From contig JAJYSJ010000004.1 in the NCBI GenBank assembly GCA_021793645.1, forward strand, positions 1 to 64,000: a stretch of 64,000 nucleotides of DNA, given 5' to 3'. The number at the start of each line of letters is the position of its first letter. The first letter of the stretch is position 1. The position numbers were made by a program, and so were the translations under genes. This DNA comes from Bacillota bacterium. GTDB lineage: Bacteria; Bacillota; Sulfobacillia; JAJZYS01; JAJYTV01. Below are positions 16,480 to 26,260 of this stretch, one piece after another. The notes beneath the pieces are model-generated. The model was given only the letters and a program-made list of their open reading frames with translations. It made no database searches and had not been told where the DNA came from.

Positions 16480-18210
16480 TCAGCGACAGGGCAGGCCGTG
16501 CTGCTTTAGGAAGTCGAGGGAACCGGCGGCGACGATGCAGCCGTCTTCCAGCCAGATGACGCTGTCTGCCTGGCGCAAGAGGAACGCACTGCTCGTGACG
16601 ACAAGGTAGGTTCCACCCGGGCGCAATACCTTTGCAAAGAGCCGACGCTCCGTCTCCTGGTCCAGGGCGCTCGACACGTCATCCAACAAAAGCAGGTCCG
16701 GAAGGCGCAGGAGCGCACGGGCGGTCGCAACCCGTTGCACCTGTCCGCCGGAGAGCCGCATGCCTCCAGTACCGATCTGCGTCTCCCAACCCTGCTCCAT
16801 CATGGCGATGTCGTCCTGGAGGACAGCGCTGTCGGCCGCACGCGTCAGCGCGCGTTCCTCCACATCGAGCCCCATTCGGATGGTCTGTGCAAGCGTTCCG
16901 GAGAGCAGGGCCGGTACCTGCGGCACGTAGGCGACGCGCGGCGGACGCATGAAGTCTCCCGGATCCTCGACCAGGCGTCCGTTCCAGAGGATCTCGCCCG
17001 ATGCGGGCAGGAGACCCAGCAAAGACCGCAGCAGCGTCGTCTTGCCGGACCCGAGGCCACCCGTCACCACCGTCAGCGTACCGCGCCGAAGGTTGAAGGA
17101 CGCCTGCATGATGCCGCGCCCGCCAGGCGCTATATGGGTCAGTCCGCGGACGGTGAGAAGGTCAAGGGGGTCTTCGCGCTCTTGTTGCATCGCCGCTCGA
17201 TCCTGCACCTGTACCAAAGGGGCCGGGCGGACGAGCGTCTCGGGCGGCGCCCCCTGCAGCAGTTCGGTCATGCGCCCAAAGCTGACGGAGGACTGTTGAT
17301 ACGAACCGATCAGGTAGCCGACGAAGCCCATGAAGTCCGCCACCTGCATCAGGTAGGCAGCGAACAGAGCGAAGTCTCCGACGGTGAAGGTCCCGTCGCG
17401 CATCGCGGAAGCGGCCAGCAGAAGCACGAGGCCTGCGCCCAGATTCATCGTGTAGTGGAATGCGGCGTCAAATAGGGCGCCTTGCACGACGTCCCGGACC
17501 ATGGCGCGCTGCCGATCGCCGCCCAAGTTCCGCAGGTGTGCGACGAGCTGCTCCTCGGCGCCTGCGGCCTGGATCGCCTGCAACGCGTGGAAGATCTCCC
17601 CGACGGCGCCGGCCACGTTCGCCGTCGCCTGTCGGCTGCGCTCCCGTGCATGGATCAGCCGGCTGCGCGCCAGGTTCGCGAGCACCAGAAGGAGCGTGAG
17701 CGGAAGGAAGACAAGCGCGGTCAGTCGCGCATTGACCGAGAGGAGGATCGCCAAGCCGCCAGATGCGAACAGGCATCCCGCCAACGCGTCATAGGGCCAA
17801 TCCGCCGCGAGGGCTCCTGCCTCCGCATCGTCGCGCAGCGTCGAGATCGCCTCGCCGACGGAGTGCGTCAATGCGCGGGCGCCCGGCAGATCGAGAATGC
17901 GCGCGATGATGTTCACCTGCATCGAAGAACGCATGCGAAATCGCATCGGAACCCCGGTATGAGAGGCGGCGCGCATCATACCTGCACGGGCTATGCCGCT
18001 GGCGAAGAGCAGGGCGACGACCGCGGGGACGGTGAGGCCGAAGGGCGCATGTCCTGAGAGCGCATCGAAGAACCATTTGGCGAGAATGCCAGGCACGAGC
18101 GGCCAGATGTTCCAGACGATCCAGGCGAGCGCAGTGCCCGTATACGCCAAAGGCTCTGTGCGGATCAGCGCCTGCACAAACTTGGCGGGCGACAAGGCGC
18201 TGCGCGCCAT
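16480..18210 (-). CDS. ABC exporter half-transporter, degenerate ATPase motifs
   Basis: The 576-residue protein has six N-terminal membrane helices and a C-terminal ATPase. Walker A is GGLGSGKTT and the signature is canonical LSGGQ. The Walker B catalytic glutamate is Asp (LLLLDD) and the switch histidine is replaced (VVTSSAF). It begins on the last base of the upstream half-transporter's stop codon (TGATG), so the two form a heterodimer. Its intact signature complements the partner's intact Walker B and switch His, leaving one competent composite site. The substrate is unknown. Confidence 0.88.
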   Translation of the reverse strand: MARSALSPAKFVQALIRTEPLAYTGTALAWIVWNIWPLVPGILAKWFFDALSGHAPFGLTVPAVVALLFASGIARAGMMRAASHTGVPMRFRMRSSMQVNIIARILDLPGARALTHSVGEAISTLRDDAEAGALAADWPYDALAGCLFASGGLAILLSVNARLTALVFLPLTLLLVLANLARSRLIHARERSRQATANVAGAVGEIFHALQAIQAAGAEEQLVAHLRNLGGDRQRAMVRDVVQGALFDAAFHYTMNLGAGLVLLLAASAMRDGTFTVGDFALFAAYLMQVADFMGFVGYLIGSYQQSSVSFGRMTELLQGAPPETLVRPAPLVQVQDRAAMQQEREDPLDLLTVRGLTHIAPGGRGIMQASFNLRRGTLTVVTGGLGSGKTTLLRSLLGLLPASGEILWNGRLVEDPGDFMRPPRVAYVPQVPALLSGTLAQTIRMGLDVEERALTRAADSAVLQDDIAMMEQGWETQIGTGGMRLSGGQVQRVATARALLRLPDLLLLDDVSSALDQETERRLFAKVLRPGGTYLVVTSSAFLLRQADSVIWLEDGCIVAAGSLDFLKQHGLPCR

Positions 18211-19976
18211 CAGCCCCGCACCTCCCGGAAGGCCGTCCGTCGAAAGCGGCTGAAGTGCGTCTGCGGGTTCATTGCGAGGACGCTGCGCTCGCCAAACTCT
18301 ACGACCTGGCCCTTTGCCAGGACGAGGATGTCATCCATGTGCTCAAGGGTCCATGGCCGATGCGCGATGACAATCGCGGTCCGATCCTTGAGCAGGTATT
18401 CGAGCGCGCGGTCCAGGGCCGCCTCGGTTGCGGGATCCAGCCGACTTGAGATCTCGTCGAGCAGTACGACGGGGGGATCCTTGTGGTAGACCCGCAGAAG
18501 CGAGATCAGCTGGGCTTCGCCGGCGGAGAGCGCGGCGGACGAGATCTGCGTCGAGAGGCCGTCTGGCTGGCGCGCCAGCCATTGCCCGAGCCCCAACGCT
18601 TCCAGCCTTGCGAGGAGGTCATCGTCCCTGGCGGCCGGGTCGAACAGGGTCAGGTTGTCCCGCAGGCTCGCCCGGAAGATCTGCACTTCCTGCGTGGCGT
18701 ACCCGATCTTTGCCCGCAGTTCTGCGAGGCGCAGGCTGCGAAGGTCTATGCCGGCCAGCTGTACGCTGCCCTCCTGCGGGTCGTAAAGGCGCATAACGAG
18801 GCGTGCGATGGTCGACTTGCCAGCGCCGGTAGTGCCGATCACGCCGAGGCGGCGACCGGCAGCGACGTGGAACGAGATACACCGCAGCGCCGAGCGATCA
18901 GATTGCGCTTCGCTGCACTGGCCGTTCGGGTAGGCAAAGCGCACATCCGCGAACGAGATGGCCAAGGGGCCATGGGGTATGTGGGCTGTGCCCTGCTCGA
19001 GAGTGGATCTCTCCCGGAAGAGGGCCTGGATGCGCACGATGCCTGCATCAGCCCCCTGCAATTCCACAAGACGTTGCCGGAGCGTTCCAAGCGGCTGCGC
19101 CACAAGCGCCGCGTACGCCACAATCGTGTAGACGCTGCCAAGTGAGAGGGCATGCGTCAAGTAAAGATGTGCGCCGAAGGCGTAGGCAAGACCGTCCCCG
19201 ATGCCGAACGCGACGAGCGCTGCGACCCAGACTGCGTAGCCGCTGACCTCCGCCCGCACGTAGAACGGCATCCAGGAGGCGAGGTGTGCCCGCACCCGGG
19301 CCATGACGTAGGTGCTGGCGGCGTTGGCACGGACGTCCTCCGCGGCGTCCAAGGCCTCCCCGACGAAGCCGAAGTAGGAAGCGCTGCCGGCCCGGCTTCT
19401 TGTCTGCAGCGGTACTGCGCGACGTCGGATTGCCTCAAGCGTCGCTGCCGTCAGGATCACGAATCCGCCGAAGACGAATCCGAGGGTCGCGTGCACGAGC
19501 CAGAGCGCCACGACCAGGCCACAGAGCAGCAATGCGCTGCCGAAGAGGTCGACGGCTGCCGCGGAGAGCAGCGTGCTGAGTGCGGATACATCCCCGTCCA
19601 CGCGCTCGATCAGTTCTCCCGGGAGGTGGTGCGCGTGGAAGGTCTGGTCGAGCGAGAGCAGATGCCTTGTGAGGTCGATGCGCAGTTCGTTGGTCGCCTG
19701 CCAGGCGATCCGTTCGCTAAGGAGCGTCGCGAGGAGGTTCGCTACCTGCCCGAAGAGCGCGGTGCCCAGGAAGAGTAGGGCCAGCCGGATCAGCCCCGAT
19801 TCGGGAAGGCCAGAGGAGGCGGAGTCAATGAACGCTCCTGCGATCGCGGGCGTCGCGAGCTGCAAGCCGGTCGCGGCAAGCAGGCAGCACCCCATCAGGG
19901 CCGCTGGGGCCAGCCGTGGCGACAGATAGCGGCTCAGAAGGTCGCGGTATGACCCGAAGGGTGTATTGCGCTGCAT
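18210..19976 (-). CDS. ABC exporter half-transporter, degenerate signature motif
   Basis: The 588-residue protein has a six-helix membrane domain and an ATPase with Walker A GTTGAGKS, Walker B VVLLDE and switch histidine (IAHRP), but its signature is LSAGE instead of LSGGQ. ATG 19976 follows GGGGGAGG closely; the longer upstream frame lacks support. It is first in a two-gene operon and divergent from a WYL regulator gene, which probably controls it. Heterodimeric exporters of this sort move drugs, lipids or peptides outward. Confidence 0.88.
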   Translation of the reverse strand: MQRNTPFGSYRDLLSRYLSPRLAPAALMGCCLLAATGLQLATPAIAGAFIDSASSGLPESGLIRLALLFLGTALFGQVANLLATLLSERIAWQATNELRIDLTRHLLSLDQTFHAHHLPGELIERVDGDVSALSTLLSAAAVDLFGSALLLCGLVVALWLVHATLGFVFGGFVILTAATLEAIRRRAVPLQTRSRAGSASYFGFVGEALDAAEDVRANAASTYVMARVRAHLASWMPFYVRAEVSGYAVWVAALVAFGIGDGLAYAFGAHLYLTHALSLGSVYTIVAYAALVAQPLGTLRQRLVELQGADAGIVRIQALFRERSTLEQGTAHIPHGPLAISFADVRFAYPNGQCSEAQSDRSALRCISFHVAAGRRLGVIGTTGAGKSTIARLVMRLYDPQEGSVQLAGIDLRSLRLAELRAKIGYATQEVQIFRASLRDNLTLFDPAARDDDLLARLEALGLGQWLARQPDGLSTQISSAALSAGEAQLISLLRVYHKDPPVVLLDEISSRLDPATEAALDRALEYLLKDRTAIVIAHRPWTLEHMDDILVLAKGQVVEFGERSVLAMNPQTHFSRFRRTAFREVRG

Positions 19977-19987
19977 ACGTCCTCCCC

Positions 19988-20069
19988 CGAGTTGATGTTT
20001 CGGACGAGAAGACCGTAGCATATGATAGTGACAGAAAATGGCCCTAATCATCAACACATGAACAACTCG
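19988..20069. promoter_or_regulatory. Symmetric repeats in the ABC/WYL divergent promoter region
   Basis: CGAGTTG (19988-19994) is mirrored by CAACTCG (20063-20069), and GTTGATG (19991-19997) by CATCAAC (20049-20055). These are candidate half-sites for the neighbouring WYL regulator. No convincing -35/-10 pair was found. Confidence 0.3.
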
Positions 20070-20135
20070 TGGGCATGAGCATGACGGAATGCCATGCAGG
20101 GTGACGTTCTTGGCACCAACAAGGAGTGCTGATCT

Positions 20136-21119
20136 GTGCCGAAGTCAGACCGACTGCTCGCCGTCCTCATGGAGCTGCATACCCGGCGGCGCTTCACGGC
20201 AGAGGATCTCGCACAAGAACTCGGAGTCAGCCGCCGCACCGCCCTTCGCTACCTTCATGAACTGAGTGAGGCGGGCGTTCCGCTCGCGGCCAGGCCGGGG
20301 CCAGGCGGCGGCTATCGCGTCCTGCGAGACAAGACCCTGCCTCCGCTCGCCTTTACGGTCGACGAGGGAGTCTCGCTGTTCTTCGCCTACCAGTCGCTGC
20401 AGAGCTACGGCTCTCTGCCGTTCGATGCGGAGTTCGAGTCGGTATTGCGCAAAATCTACCAGCACCTTCCGGTCGACGCACAGCATCGCATCGACCGACT
20501 GCGTGAGCGTTTGGAGTTTTCGACGCGTCGCGTCGAAGCGCAGGCACCGCACCTTCAGCTCCTGCTGGAGGCGGCGATGGACCGTGCGGTGGTCTCGATC
20601 GTCTACCGCTCGGCACGCGGTCCCGAACGGCGAGCGATCCAGCCGGTCGGGGTCTATGCGCACGATGGGCTTTGGTACTGTCCGGCGTACTGCTTCACGC
20701 GCAAGGCGGTGCGCCTGTTTCGCGTAGATCGCATTGTAGAGGCCGAGTTGAAAAAAGACGACCCAGCTCCGTTGCCGGAGATCGCTGCACTCACGCTAAC
20801 GGACTTCTATGACCACATACGCGAAGCGGCCGAAAAGACGACGCTCGAAGTGGAACTCACGGCAGCCGGACTGCGCAGGCTTGAACATATGCAGGGGATC
20901 GTGTCGGCGTACCCGAGTGGCGGACGTCTGCGCATGGAGATCGAGACGTCCGACATGGAGCACTTCGCGCGCATGTTCCTGGGCATGGGCACCGACGCAC
21001 GCGTCGTGGCTCCCGCTGCGATGGTCGAGCGCATCCAGAACGTGCTGCGCCAGCAGACGGCGCTCTACGGCGCACGGCCTCATTCGGCTGCGATGGAGAA
21101 GAGCGGTCGGCCGAGTTGA
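20136..21119 (+). CDS. WYL-domain transcriptional regulator (YafY/DeoR-like)
   Basis: The 327-residue protein has an N-terminal winged helix (FTAEDLAQELGVSRRTALRYLHEL), a hinge with GGGYRV, a WYL domain in which the motif reads LWYCPAYCFTRKAVRLFRVDRI, and a C-terminal WCX-like extension. WYL domains sense small ligands or nucleic acids. GTG 20136 follows AAGGAG by 9 bases. It is divergent from the two-gene ABC exporter and is its likely regulator. Confidence 0.88.
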   Translation: MPKSDRLLAVLMELHTRRRFTAEDLAQELGVSRRTALRYLHELSEAGVPLAARPGPGGGYRVLRDKTLPPLAFTVDEGVSLFFAYQSLQSYGSLPFDAEFESVLRKIYQHLPVDAQHRIDRLRERLEFSTRRVEAQAPHLQLLLEAAMDRAVVSIVYRSARGPERRAIQPVGVYAHDGLWYCPAYCFTRKAVRLFRVDRIVEAELKKDDPAPLPEIAALTLTDFYDHIREAAEKTTLEVELTAAGLRRLEHMQGIVSAYPSGGRLRMEIETSDMEHFARMFLGMGTDARVVAPAAMVERIQNVLRQQTALYGARPHSAAMEKSGRPS

Positions 21120-21176
21120 CAACGGAGAACCCTTCCGCATACCATTGCTGATAGATGAGTTAGTCAAGTCTAACTC
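21116..21176 (+). promoter_or_regulatory. mntR promoter and metal-regulator operator
   Basis: TTGACA (21116-21121, overlapping the stop codon of the preceding gene), 18 bp and TACCAT (21140-21145) make a promoter. GAGTTAG-TCAAGT-CTAACTC (21157-21176) is a perfect 7-bp inverted repeat placed just after the start point. It suits autorepression by the DtxR/MntR-type protein encoded next. Confidence 0.7.
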
Positions 21177-21196
21177 TGAGCGCAGGAGGGACGAAG

Positions 21197-21881
21197 ATGG
21201 TCGACAGCATGGCAAAGAACGCGCCACTCAGCAGGTCACGAGAAGATTACCTTGCACACATCTATCGCATTCAAGCTGTCGGCCACAACGTCAACACGGG
21301 AGAAGTTGCCCAGCACCTTGGCGTAACTCCCGCATCGACATCGGCAATGTTCAAGCGCCTCGCCCAGGAGGGCCTGGTGAACTACAAGTCCTACAGCGGC
21401 GTGTCGCTTACCGAGGAGGGCGAGCGCGCCGCATCGCACGTTGTTCGGCGCCACCGCGTAATCGAGCGCTTCCTCACGGACATCCTCGGGATCGGCTGGG
21501 AGCGCGTTGACGAATTCGCCAACCGCATGGAGCATGCCATGCCGGACGAAGTACTGGAGGCCATCGAGCGCCTGCTCGGCGGACCAGACACCTGTCCGCA
21601 CGGCTACCCGATCCCAAGCGAGGAAGGCAAACTGGCGGTCGCGACCGGTCAGCCGGTCGAGGCGCTCGTTGCCGGGGAGTGGGCTGTCATCCGCCACGTC
21701 GACGAGTCCGACACGGAGCTTCTGCGACACTTGCGCGAACGCGGCCTCGTGCCGGGCACCCTGCTGCAAGTGGCCGAAACCAACCTGATCGACGGTACGC
21801 GCACGCTGCGAATCGGTGACAGTACGCTCGTGGTGGGGCAGCGCATTGCCCGCGCCTTGTTTGTCGACCGCGTGGTCGACG

Positions 21882-21889
<8 letters not shown>
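21197..21889 (+). CDS. mntR: DtxR/MntR family metal-dependent repressor with SH3-like domain
   Basis: The 230-residue protein has a DtxR winged helix (SREDYLAHIYRI, then HLGVTPASTSAMFKRL), a dimerisation/metal domain with VVRRHRVIERFLTD, EHAMPDEVLEAIERLLG and a DTCPHG segment, and a C-terminal FeoA/SH3-like domain, longer than the 140 residues of Bacillus MntR. ATG 21197 follows AGGAGGG by 6 bases. It overlaps the Nramp gene by 8 bases, so a manganese (possibly iron) uptake role is likely. It probably binds the GAGTTAG repeat at 21157-21176. Confidence 0.85.
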
Positions 21890-23189
<1,300 letters not shown>

Positions 23190-23206
23190 CACGATGCAAG
23201 CGCCGC

Positions 23207-23242
23207 CGGGCGACCCCACGGATTTGGGCCGCCCGTTTTTTT
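23207..23242 (+). terminator. Rho-independent terminator after mntH
   Basis: CGGGCG/CGCCCG with an inner CCC/GGG pair, followed directly by seven T residues. Confidence 0.92.
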
Positions 23243-23409
23243 GCAAGCCATGCATCTTTGCTGGATGGAGTGCTTCGATTGCGAGTCCGAACGCACCGGA
23301 ATCGCCGAGGACTCGTTCACGCGCCTGCAGCATAGCCAAGCAGTTGCGCAGTCGACAGTGCAAATGGCCAGCCCAACTGCAGGAATCGCACCAGGGCCGC
23401 GGCGAACAT

Positions 23410-23423
23410 ACCGACCGGTCGGT
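23410..23423. promoter_or_regulatory. Palindromic operator upstream of the acyl-oxidation operon
   Basis: ACCGACCGGTCGGT is a perfect 14-bp palindrome 38 bp before the acyl-CoA dehydrogenase start. CCGACCGGTCGG-type palindromes suit TetR-family fatty-acid repressors; that comparison is from memory. The rest of 23243-23460 shows no gene and no clear -35/-10. Confidence 0.6.
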
Positions 23424-23460
23424 CTGAGAACCCTTGCTGCATTTACGAGGAGGTCGAGCC

Positions 23461-24636
23461 ATGGATTTTCGCCTGACCCCGGAGCAGAAGATGATCCTCG
23501 AGACGGTTCGCAGCTTCGTCAAGACGGACCTGTTGCCGCTCGAAGTGGAGATGCAGACGGCAGAACTCGCCGGCAAAGGACACGAGTACCCGGACCGCGA
23601 GACCGTTCGCCGGCTGCAGCTCAAGGCGAAGGAGCTTGGACTCTGGGGCATCAACACGCCGGAGCAGTACGGCGGTGCGGATCTCGGCACGCAGATGACG
23701 GCGCTGATCAGCATGGAGCTTTCGCACTGCCTTGTGCCATTCCAGTTCGGAGGCAGCGCCGACAACATCCTCTTTCACGGGAACGACGAGCAGAAGCAGG
23801 AGTACCTTCTGCCGACCATCGCGGGCGAAAGACGCTCCTGCTTCGCCATCACCGAGCCCACCGCCGGCTCCGACGCGACCAACATTCGCATGACTGCCAC
23901 GCGGGATCCCGGCGGGGACTGGCTTTTGAACGGCGAGAAGATCTTCATCACGGGCGGCAACGAAGCGGACTTCGCCATCGTGTTTGCCGTCACCGATAAG
24001 GAGAAGGGAGCGCGCGGCGGGATTACGGCGTTCCTCGTCGACCGGGCGATGGGCTGGACGTCCCGCTTCATCCCGACGATGGGATCGTGGGGTCCGGCCC
24101 GTCTCAGCTTCCAAAACGTCCGCGTGCCTCAGCGCAATGTCCTCGGAGAGGTGGGCTGGGGCTTCAAACTGGCGATGCAGTGGATCGGCAACGGACGCGT
24201 CCTGATCCCGGCACGGGCCATCGGCCAGGCTGAGCGGCTGCTCCAGGCAGGTCTCGAGTACGCGGAACAGCGCGTCGCCTTCGGCCACGCGATCGCCGAC
24301 TACCAGGCGATCCAGTGGATGCTCGCGGACTCCGCCATCGAAATCAACGCGGCACGCCTTTTGGTGATGCATGCAGCTTGGAAGCAGGACGAGGGACTCG
24401 ACAACCGGCACGAGGCGTCGATCGCGAAGCTCTACGGCGCACAGGCGGTCGGGCGAGTAGCCGACCGCGTGATGCAGATCCACGGCGGAATGGGCTACAC
24501 GAAGGAATTGCCGATCGAGCGGCTATACCGCGATGTCCGACTCTACCGCATCTACGAGGGCACGGACGAGATCCAGAAGCGCTCCATCGCCAAGAATCTC
24601 CTGCGCGGCAGCGTGCGGATCGGGGAGTGGGACTGA
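23461..24636 (+). CDS. Acyl-CoA dehydrogenase
   Basis: The 391-residue flavoprotein shows the family landmarks AITEPTAGSDATNI (FAD/substrate region), NGEKIFITGGNEADF, the RVAFG segment, QIHGGMGYTKE and the catalytic glutamate in YEGTDEIQ (Glu366). It introduces the trans-2 double bond in acyl-CoA and passes electrons to ETF, encoded four genes downstream. ATG 23461 follows GAGGAGG. It is the first gene of a ten-gene operon running to 32681 and sits behind a palindromic operator. Confidence 0.93.
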   Translation: MDFRLTPEQKMILETVRSFVKTDLLPLEVEMQTAELAGKGHEYPDRETVRRLQLKAKELGLWGINTPEQYGGADLGTQMTALISMELSHCLVPFQFGGSADNILFHGNDEQKQEYLLPTIAGERRSCFAITEPTAGSDATNIRMTATRDPGGDWLLNGEKIFITGGNEADFAIVFAVTDKEKGARGGITAFLVDRAMGWTSRFIPTMGSWGPARLSFQNVRVPQRNVLGEVGWGFKLAMQWIGNGRVLIPARAIGQAERLLQAGLEYAEQRVAFGHAIADYQAIQWMLADSAIEINAARLLVMHAAWKQDEGLDNRHEASIAKLYGAQAVGRVADRVMQIHGGMGYTKELPIERLYRDVRLYRIYEGTDEIQKRSIAKNLLRGSVRIGEWD

Positions 24637-24637
24637 G

Positions 24638-25033
24638 ATGGCCATCGACCGGTCGATCATCGGGCGCGAATCGCCGCCTGCCGTCTTCGAGGTGGAGAAG
24701 GGCGCGATTCGCAGGTTTGCCGCCGCGATCGGGGATGAAACCCCTGCCTTCGCACGCGGGGAGATTGCGCCGCCAACCTTCCCGACGACCTTCCGCAGCC
24801 CTGTTCCAGGGCTTGCCCTGGACCTCCGGCGGGTGCTGCATGGTGGAGAGGAGTACGTCTACGAGCGGCCCTTGCGCGCGGGCGACGTCCTTCACGTCAC
24901 GCGCCGCATCGAGGACTGCTATGAGCGGGAGGGCAGCCTCGGCAAGATGACCTTCTACATCGTGTCTGCCGAAGGACAGGACGGGGACGGGGAGATCGTC
25001 TACCGCAGCCGGACGACGATCATCTATCGCTAA
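24638..25033 (+). CDS. MaoC N-terminal-like hot-dog protein (hydratase subunit)
   Basis: The 131-residue protein starts one base after the acyl-CoA dehydrogenase stop. It resembles the FAS1/MaoC N-terminal hot-dog domain: EVEKGAIRRFAAAIGDETP at the start, PPTFPTTF, and a GEEYVYERPLRAGDVL strand. It lacks the catalytic D-H motif, which the next gene has. Such pairs form two-subunit R-specific enoyl-CoA hydratases or 3-hydroxyacyl dehydratases. Confidence 0.75.
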   Translation: MAIDRSIIGRESPPAVFEVEKGAIRRFAAAIGDETPAFARGEIAPPTFPTTFRSPVPGLALDLRRVLHGGEEYVYERPLRAGDVLHVTRRIEDCYEREGSLGKMTFYIVSAEGQDGDGEIVYRSRTTIIYR

Positions 25034-25045
25034 GGGGGTGACGGC

Positions 25046-25471
25046 GTGTACGAGGGAGAGCTTTCGCCGGGGCAGGAGCTGCAGACGCTCGTCAAAGCAT
25101 CCGTCACGAAGGTGCAGTTGCTGCGCTACGCAGGGGCATCGGGCGACGACAACCTGATCCACACCGACGTCGAGACAGCGAAATCTGTCGGCCTCGATGG
25201 CGTGATCGCCCACGGAATGCTCAGCATGGGATTTCTCGGCCAGTTCCTCACCGACCTTGCCGGCCCGGACGGCGTGAAGCGCCTTTCGGTTCGCTTCGCC
25301 GGGATGGTCCACCTCGGCGACGTCATCTCTTGCAAGGGCGTTGTACGCGCCGTGGAACGCCAAGAGGGGGATCGGACCCGGGCGACGCTGGCTATCTGGG
25401 CAGAGAACCAGCAGGGCGAGCGAGTCACGACCGGAGAGGCGGAGATCTGGCTCGCAGTACGGCAACGGTAA
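25046..25471 (+). CDS. MaoC-like (R)-specific enoyl-CoA hydratase subunit
   Basis: The 141-residue hot-dog protein carries the hydratase-2 catalytic segment: SGDDNLIHTD followed by GVIAHGML, with Asp and His in the expected spacing. AAGGGGGTG precedes GTG 25046. It likely forms a heteromer with the preceding hot-dog protein to add water to trans-2-enoyl-CoA, giving (3R)-hydroxyacyl-CoA. No crotonase-type hydratase is found in the operon, so this pair would do that step. Confidence 0.82.
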   Translation: MYEGELSPGQELQTLVKASVTKVQLLRYAGASGDDNLIHTDVETAKSVGLDGVIAHGMLSMGFLGQFLTDLAGPDGVKRLSVRFAGMVHLGDVISCKGVVRAVERQEGDRTRATLAIWAENQQGERVTTGEAEIWLAVRQR

Positions 25472-25489
25472 AGGAAAGGGGACAGCGAG

Positions 25490-26248
25490 ATGCAGTTCAA
25501 GGACCGGGTAGCACTGGTTACAGGCGGTGGGCGCGGCATCGGAGCGGAAACGGCGAAGGTCCTGGCAGCAGGCGGGGCAGCGGTCGCCGTCACGGACATG
25601 GACCTGGGACCGGCGCAGGAAACGGCGGCTGAGATCCGCGCGGCGGGCGGCAGGGCGATCGGGATCGCCTGCGACGTCACGAGCCGCGGGAACGTGGACG
25701 CCGCGTTCGAGCAGGCAGTGAAGGAGTTCGGCCGACTTGACATCCTGTTCGCCTGTGCCGGAATCACTCGCGACAACCTTCTCCACAAGATGACGGAAGA
25801 CGAATGGGACGCCGTCGTGACGACGCACCTCAAGGGGTCCTTCTTGTCGGCGCAGGCGGCGCAGCGCTACATGGTCGCCCAGAACTACGGGAAGATCGTC
25901 CTCACGTCGTCTACCTCCGCCCTCGGCAACCGCGGCCAGGCCAACTACTCCGCCGTCAAGGCGGGCATCCAGGGTCTGACGAAGACGCTGGCGATCGAGC
26001 TGGGAGCCTTTGGCATCAACGTGAACGCTGTCGCGCCGGGCTTCATCGAGACCCGGATGACGCGCGCGACCGCGGAGCGCATGGGCGTCGACTTCGAGCA
26101 GATGAAGGCGGCCGCGGCGAAGGTGATCCCCTTGCGGCGGGTCGGCCAACCGAAAGACGTCGCTCACGTCGTCGCCTTTCTAAGCAGCGATCAGGCGAGC
26201 TATGTGTCCGGTCAGGTGATCTACATCGCGGGTGGACCGAAGGCCTAA
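25490..26248 (+). CDS. SDR family 3-oxoacyl reductase / 3-hydroxyacyl-CoA dehydrogenase (FabG-like)
   Basis: The 252-residue Rossmann protein has the cofactor motif TGGGRGIG, an aspartate after the second strand (VTDMD), favouring NAD(H), catalytic Ser in LTSSTSA and YSAVK near residue 150, and the usual PGFIETRM segment. Next to the MaoC pair it probably oxidises (3R)-hydroxyacyl-CoA to the 3-oxo form. A ketoreductase role in synthesis is the alternative. Confidence 0.85.
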   Translation: MQFKDRVALVTGGGRGIGAETAKVLAAGGAAVAVTDMDLGPAQETAAEIRAAGGRAIGIACDVTSRGNVDAAFEQAVKEFGRLDILFACAGITRDNLLHKMTEDEWDAVVTTHLKGSFLSAQAAQRYMVAQNYGKIVLTSSTSALGNRGQANYSAVKAGIQGLTKTLAIELGAFGINVNAVAPGFIETRMTRATAERMGVDFEQMKAAAAKVIPLRRVGQPKDVAHVVAFLSSDQASYVSGQVIYIAGGPKA

Positions 26249-26260
26249 GGAGGGGGAGTC

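Noticed and set aside
24344-26167. Long minus-strand open frame (607 codons) opposite the acyl-CoA dehydrogenase and hydratase genes
   Set aside because: Antisense shadow of well-supported enzymes; no motif or ribosome binding site.
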